Of a stretch of DNA of 64,000 nucleotides, positions 60,536 to 64,000 are shown one piece after another. The stretch comes from Pyxicephalus adspersus (lineage: Eukaryota > Chordata > Amphibia > Anura > Pyxicephalidae). Position 1 is the first letter of the stretch. Every line of letters begins with the position of its first letter. Below the pieces are notes generated by a model. That model made no database searches and was not told the DNA's origin. It saw only the letters and a program-made list of their open reading frames with translations. The position numbers and the translations under genes were made by a program. The stretch is from the NCBI RefSeq assembly GCF_032062135.1, contig NC_092859.1, positions 29,000,304-29,064,303 of the forward strand. Direction: 5' to 3'.

Positions 60536-61798
60536 CTAAGGGGTGCTGGGAAGTTCATGGCTTTGCCCCCTTCCAGGTGAATGGAAAATGAGTGTGGGGG
60601 CATATGACAGCCTAATATCTTAGTATGTAACTGTGCAAATATCAGGTCTTTGGGATTCTTAAAACTGTTTTTCCTTTTAGTGAGAAGCTTTGATGGCAGA
60701 GGCACAAACAAGTTTCATGTCGTTACTGGTCATCAAGAAGTTTTTGTTTCTCCAGGGAAAGTCAGCAAAGGACATTCACACTGAGATGTCACAAACACTG
60801 GGGGAGAAGTGTCCTTCCTACAGCACTGTCAAAACCTGGATATCTCGTTTCAAGACTCGGCATTTCACCGTTGAAGATGAGCCCCACAGTGGGCACCCCC
60901 CAACCTCAACTGACCCGGCAACCTGCGATGCTGTCCATGAGCTGATTGAGGACCGGCGAATATCCGCAAAAAAGATAGCCCAGATACTTAACATCTCACA
61001 GGCGCGTGTTGGGTTTGTTATCACCACTATCCAAGACATGCGCAAGCTTTCAGCGAAGTGGTTTACAAAATGTTTCAATAGTGATCAGAAGAAGGAACGA
61101 GTTGAAGCATTCAAAGCCCTTTTGGCCTATTTTGAAGCTGCACAGGACTTTTTAGCTAGATTAGTGACTGAGAATTAAACCTGGCTCCACATCCATGATC
61201 CTGATACCAAGCAACAGTCAAAGGAATGGCGCCACAGCGGGTCCCTCCGGCCCGAAGAAGTTCCAAACCCAGAAATGGGCCAAAAATTCATGGCGTCCGT
61301 TTTCTGGGACAAAGACAATATTCTGTTGGTGGACTATCACCAGACAGTATTATGCTAACCTCCTGGACCAGCTAAAAGAGGCAATTAAGACGAAGTGCCG
61401 TGGAAAGTTGACCAAAGGGATCCTTTTTTTGCAGGACAATGTACCTGCGCACACATCCAATGTTGTGGCTGCAAAATTGAACACCGTGGGTTTCCAATTG
61501 GTCCACCATCCCTCCTACTCCCCTGACATGGGCCCCTACGGACTATTATCTGTTCCTGAATTTGAAGAAAAACACGAAGGGGCAACCTTTTGAGGACATT
61601 TCTGATGTCAAAGATGCTGCTGAGAGCTGGTTTGCGGCCCAACCAAAGGACTTTTATTTGAACGCTCTAGAAAAAGCTGCAACTAGGCTCTACCAAGTAC
61701 ATCAGTCTCAGGGGAGAATATGTTGAATAAATGTTTTATTGCATAACTCTGGCTCTCTTTGTTCTGGGCAAAGCCAGGAACTTCACAGCACCCCCTCG
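60536..61798 (+). mobile_element. mariner transposon, copy 2, near full length
   Basis: 1263 bp, flanked by TA (60534-60535, 61799-61800). Right end GAACTTCACAGCACCCCCTC is the inverse of the left terminal stretch (GGGGTGCTGGGAAGTTCATG); the outermost left bases have mutated. Length and gene order are those of a complete mariner. Nested within the hAT MITE at 60455-62007, so it is the younger insertion. Confidence 0.95.
60693..61726 (+). pseudogene. mariner transposase, copy 2, inactivated
   Basis: From ATG at 60693 the frame is open through the N-terminal DNA-binding region (GKSAKDIHTEM, PSYSTVKTWISRFKT, ISAKKIAQILNISQARVGF) to about 61178. There the first catalytic segment, normally TEDETW, reads TEN-stop-TW: both the catalytic Asp and the next Glu codon are lost. 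About 20 bp are missing near 61338 compared with copy 1. The second catalytic Asp (LQDNVPAHTS) remains. A one-base insertion near 61530 shifts the frame just before the third Asp (in APTDYY in the shifted frame), after which the C-terminus reads on to TGA at 61724-61726. Full-length mariner transposases have about 345 residues and DD34D spacing, which this would match if unbroken. Confidence 0.9.
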
Positions 61799-62015
61799 TA
61801 TATCCACAGCTCACAGTACTTGTGTAGTGTGGTGGCCAGTGGAAAAATGTCTCTAGTGGGATGAATGTTACTCTTACAGATATCCAAAAAGATAGATGGT
61901 GTCAATTTAATTGACCCGAATGTCTGAAACTGATTATTGGTCAATAAACCCCTAGCAACCTCCGGATGAAATCTAAGGCTCTACTAAACCCTGGTTGAGA
62001 AACACTGATCTAAAC

Positions 62016-64000
62016 AGAATGGAGAAATAGATATGTGTTCCAGGAGAGTGGGCATTAAAGTAAATCTATCACTTTGCACTCTATGGATGGGGCACAGTGT
62101 CAGTGAAGGAGTGGACTGGGCTTCTCTGACCCAATTGTGCATATGGAAGAAGAGAGCAAGATGAGGACCTCAATATGCATTTCGAGTGTGCACATAATGT
62201 CCCTAGCCTAGGCAGAATTAGCTGATAAAACTATTAGAGAGTTTTGGCCCATCCACAGCTAACAGCCACATCCCCCTATTTTGCAAAGGCATGTTCCAGG
62301 TCATGGATGGGGCAAGCAGGAGGAATAAGGAATCTGCCCTGTGGCTGTACCTTTAGAATTAAGCCAGAAGTAGCAATTTGTTTCTATCCCTATAAATTTC
62401 ATACAATTGTGCAGTGATTTGCAGATTTCACTGTTTCCTCTCAGTGTTTAGCAGGGGTTAAGCCTGATGTCAAGATTCTTCTATTCCAGACTGTTTAATC
62501 ATTTGTGCCATGCATTCATTCCAACCAGTCATGTCACAATCCTTTAAGCCATTTAATTATAATAATCCACTGTATCTTGCCAAAAGGTCCCAGGCTGCTA
62601 TTACGTTTAAGTGGCAGAGCGCAGAGTGTGGGGTGAGAGGTTATCCGTGGTGCCCCCTGGGTTTTCTTGTAAGAAACCATAAACCGACATCCTCCAGATA
62701 GCTATTGATTTCTAACAGACCTTGAAATGAAAGAGGAGACCCGGCAACGTGACTAAAATTTTTGTCACTGTCTGAGAGCAACACTGGCACGTCAGAGGAG
62801 GATATAAATGGCTCTGTTTGTACAGCATTCAACGATAACACTTTTAATGGAGATCTCATGCTTACACAAAGGAAGAGAGGTTCTGAATGCTATCAGAGAG
62901 GGTTCAAACTTCTTTAAATCTACATGGAAGTTAGTTGGGTTGTAGGAGGGTGGCTGATGTGGGGAGAAAGGGTTCACTTTACAGTTCTAGAGTGAGTCCT
63001 TTATGCAATGTTAGGATGTTATGTATCTGTACTCTTCACCAGCAGCTCATCAGATGGGTACCACTGACTGTGCATCCACCCCATGTTGTTTCCTTGATTG
63101 TGGACTGGCTGCTGGCTTGTCACCATTTAAATAGTCCATCTCCCGGGCAGGCATTAAACATTCATCTATTTCTCTAGGGCCCAGGGTGGGGAACTAAGAC
63201 TTCATCCACTAGAGAAATAATTTCTTATTTATCTATGCCTTTCTGTTTTTTTCCCCCAAACCTTGACTGACTAAGAGATACATTTGCATTGCCCTCAAAG
63301 TTGGTCATACACAGATTTTTGCTGCATCTTGTATTCTGAAACATGTGTTTTGGCTGTTCTGTGCTTGAATGCAAAAGGCAGTGTTTGACAACTATTCATA
63401 TGTTCTTAAGCATTTGTCATTACATCGAAAACAGGGCTAAAGGGGAAAGGTAGGGGTTCCATGTGAACATCCTGAAATATTCTACTGCATACTGCCATGC
63501 ATCCTTCTAGCAATCTTGTGTATATAAAAAGAATTCTTTATTCACATACAGTGCAATATATGTTAAAGCTTGCCAAATGAACCCGCTCTGGCTGGTCCCT
63601 GTTGTGTAAAATGGCAGTCTGAAATCTATTTTTATATATGGAAATGTGTTACTAACTGTCACCAACATGGTAAGGAATGCTATATGCTGTCCTCTGCCAG
63701 CCCTGCAACCCTAGACTATGGCCTACACTATATAAGGCCACATGCTTGAGTACACCTGACCAAAACACCTATATAAGCTAGTTTGACATCCCTATCCAAA
63801 ATCAGGTAAAGTACATTAAGCACAATGCCATGCAATTTCTTCGGCCATTAGAAGACATTGATAATTGTGCACTTGGGGCAACAGGGGAAACTTTATTGAA
63901 TTCAAACATGACTCTGGCTTTGTGCAACAAGCCAGCCCCATAAAGCCATGGTTTGATGAGTATGGTGTGGAGGAACGTGAGTAACCTATACAGAACCCTG
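62016..64000. other. Noncoding; no gene seen
   Basis: No supported gene to the end of the window. 62500-62860 is repeat-free and fairly balanced in composition; its status is unknown. Confidence 0.5.

Larger units (their letters stand above)
60447..62015. mobile_element. hAT-type MITE (copy 2) interrupted by a mariner
   Basis: The outer element spans 60455-62007: left end CAGTGTTTCTTGGCCA, right end GGTTGAGAAACACTG. Flanking octamers CTCTAAAC (60447-60454) and ATCTAAAC (62008-62015) differ at one base. Removing the mariner (60536-61798 plus one TA) leaves 288 bp colinear with the copy at 1260-1519. Confidence 0.9.

Noticed and set aside
1..64000. tRNA, rRNA, snRNA genes and CRISPR arrays
   Set aside because: No tRNA-like B-box with paired arms, no rRNA or U-RNA signature words, and no regularly spaced identical repeats were seen by eye. 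A tRNAscan/Infernal run would be decisive.

Overview
This looks like nuclear DNA from a vertebrate, most likely a frog. The only intact protein-coding gene I can support is a single-exon coding region for the muscarinic acetylcholine receptor M2 (CHRM2) on the + strand at 40231-41649. The protein is close to mammalian M2 through the membrane core but differs in the N-terminus, extracellular loop 2 and the long third cytoplasmic loop. The amphibian assignment is inference from that divergence and from the mix of repeats (Tc1-like, mariner, hAT, L2, and hammerhead/Penelope-like terminal cassettes). The base composition is AT-rich, with CpG-containing patches mostly inside repeats.

Layout: 1-40177 is upstream sequence and probably 5' intron of CHRM2. 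A polypyrimidine-AG splice acceptor sits 53 nt before the ATG, so earlier untranslated exons should lie further upstream, probably outside the window. This part holds an internally deleted mariner (9924-10890), a TA-flanked foldback element carrying a minisatellite (14181-14755), a decayed Tc1-like transposon with a second foldback element inserted in it (19135-20171), a 5'-truncated L2 LINE on the minus strand (21940-23480), three hAT or hAT-like elements (1260-1519, a relative near 13535-13770, and 30238-30565), another foldback copy (33220-33416) and many simple or tandem repeats. 41650-42645 is the proximal 3' UTR with tandem AATAAA signals. 42646-64000 has no gene I can support. It holds Tc1-like remnants (49505-49909, 58555-58977), a hAT MITE with a perfect 8-bp target duplication (55872-56170), and a nested insertion at 60455-62007 in which a near full-length mariner sits inside a hAT MITE.

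There is no operon-like or multi-gene system here. The most informative signals are (1) the nested mariner/hAT insertion, whose empty target site is preserved in a sister copy about 59 kb away, (2) three minus-strand cassettes with hammerhead-ribozyme-like architecture and compensating stem I changes, (3) four hAT target duplications that all fit nnCTAnnn, and (4) lineage differences in M2 at sites known to matter for allosteric ligand binding and phosphorylation. I did not find a convincing previously undescribed system.
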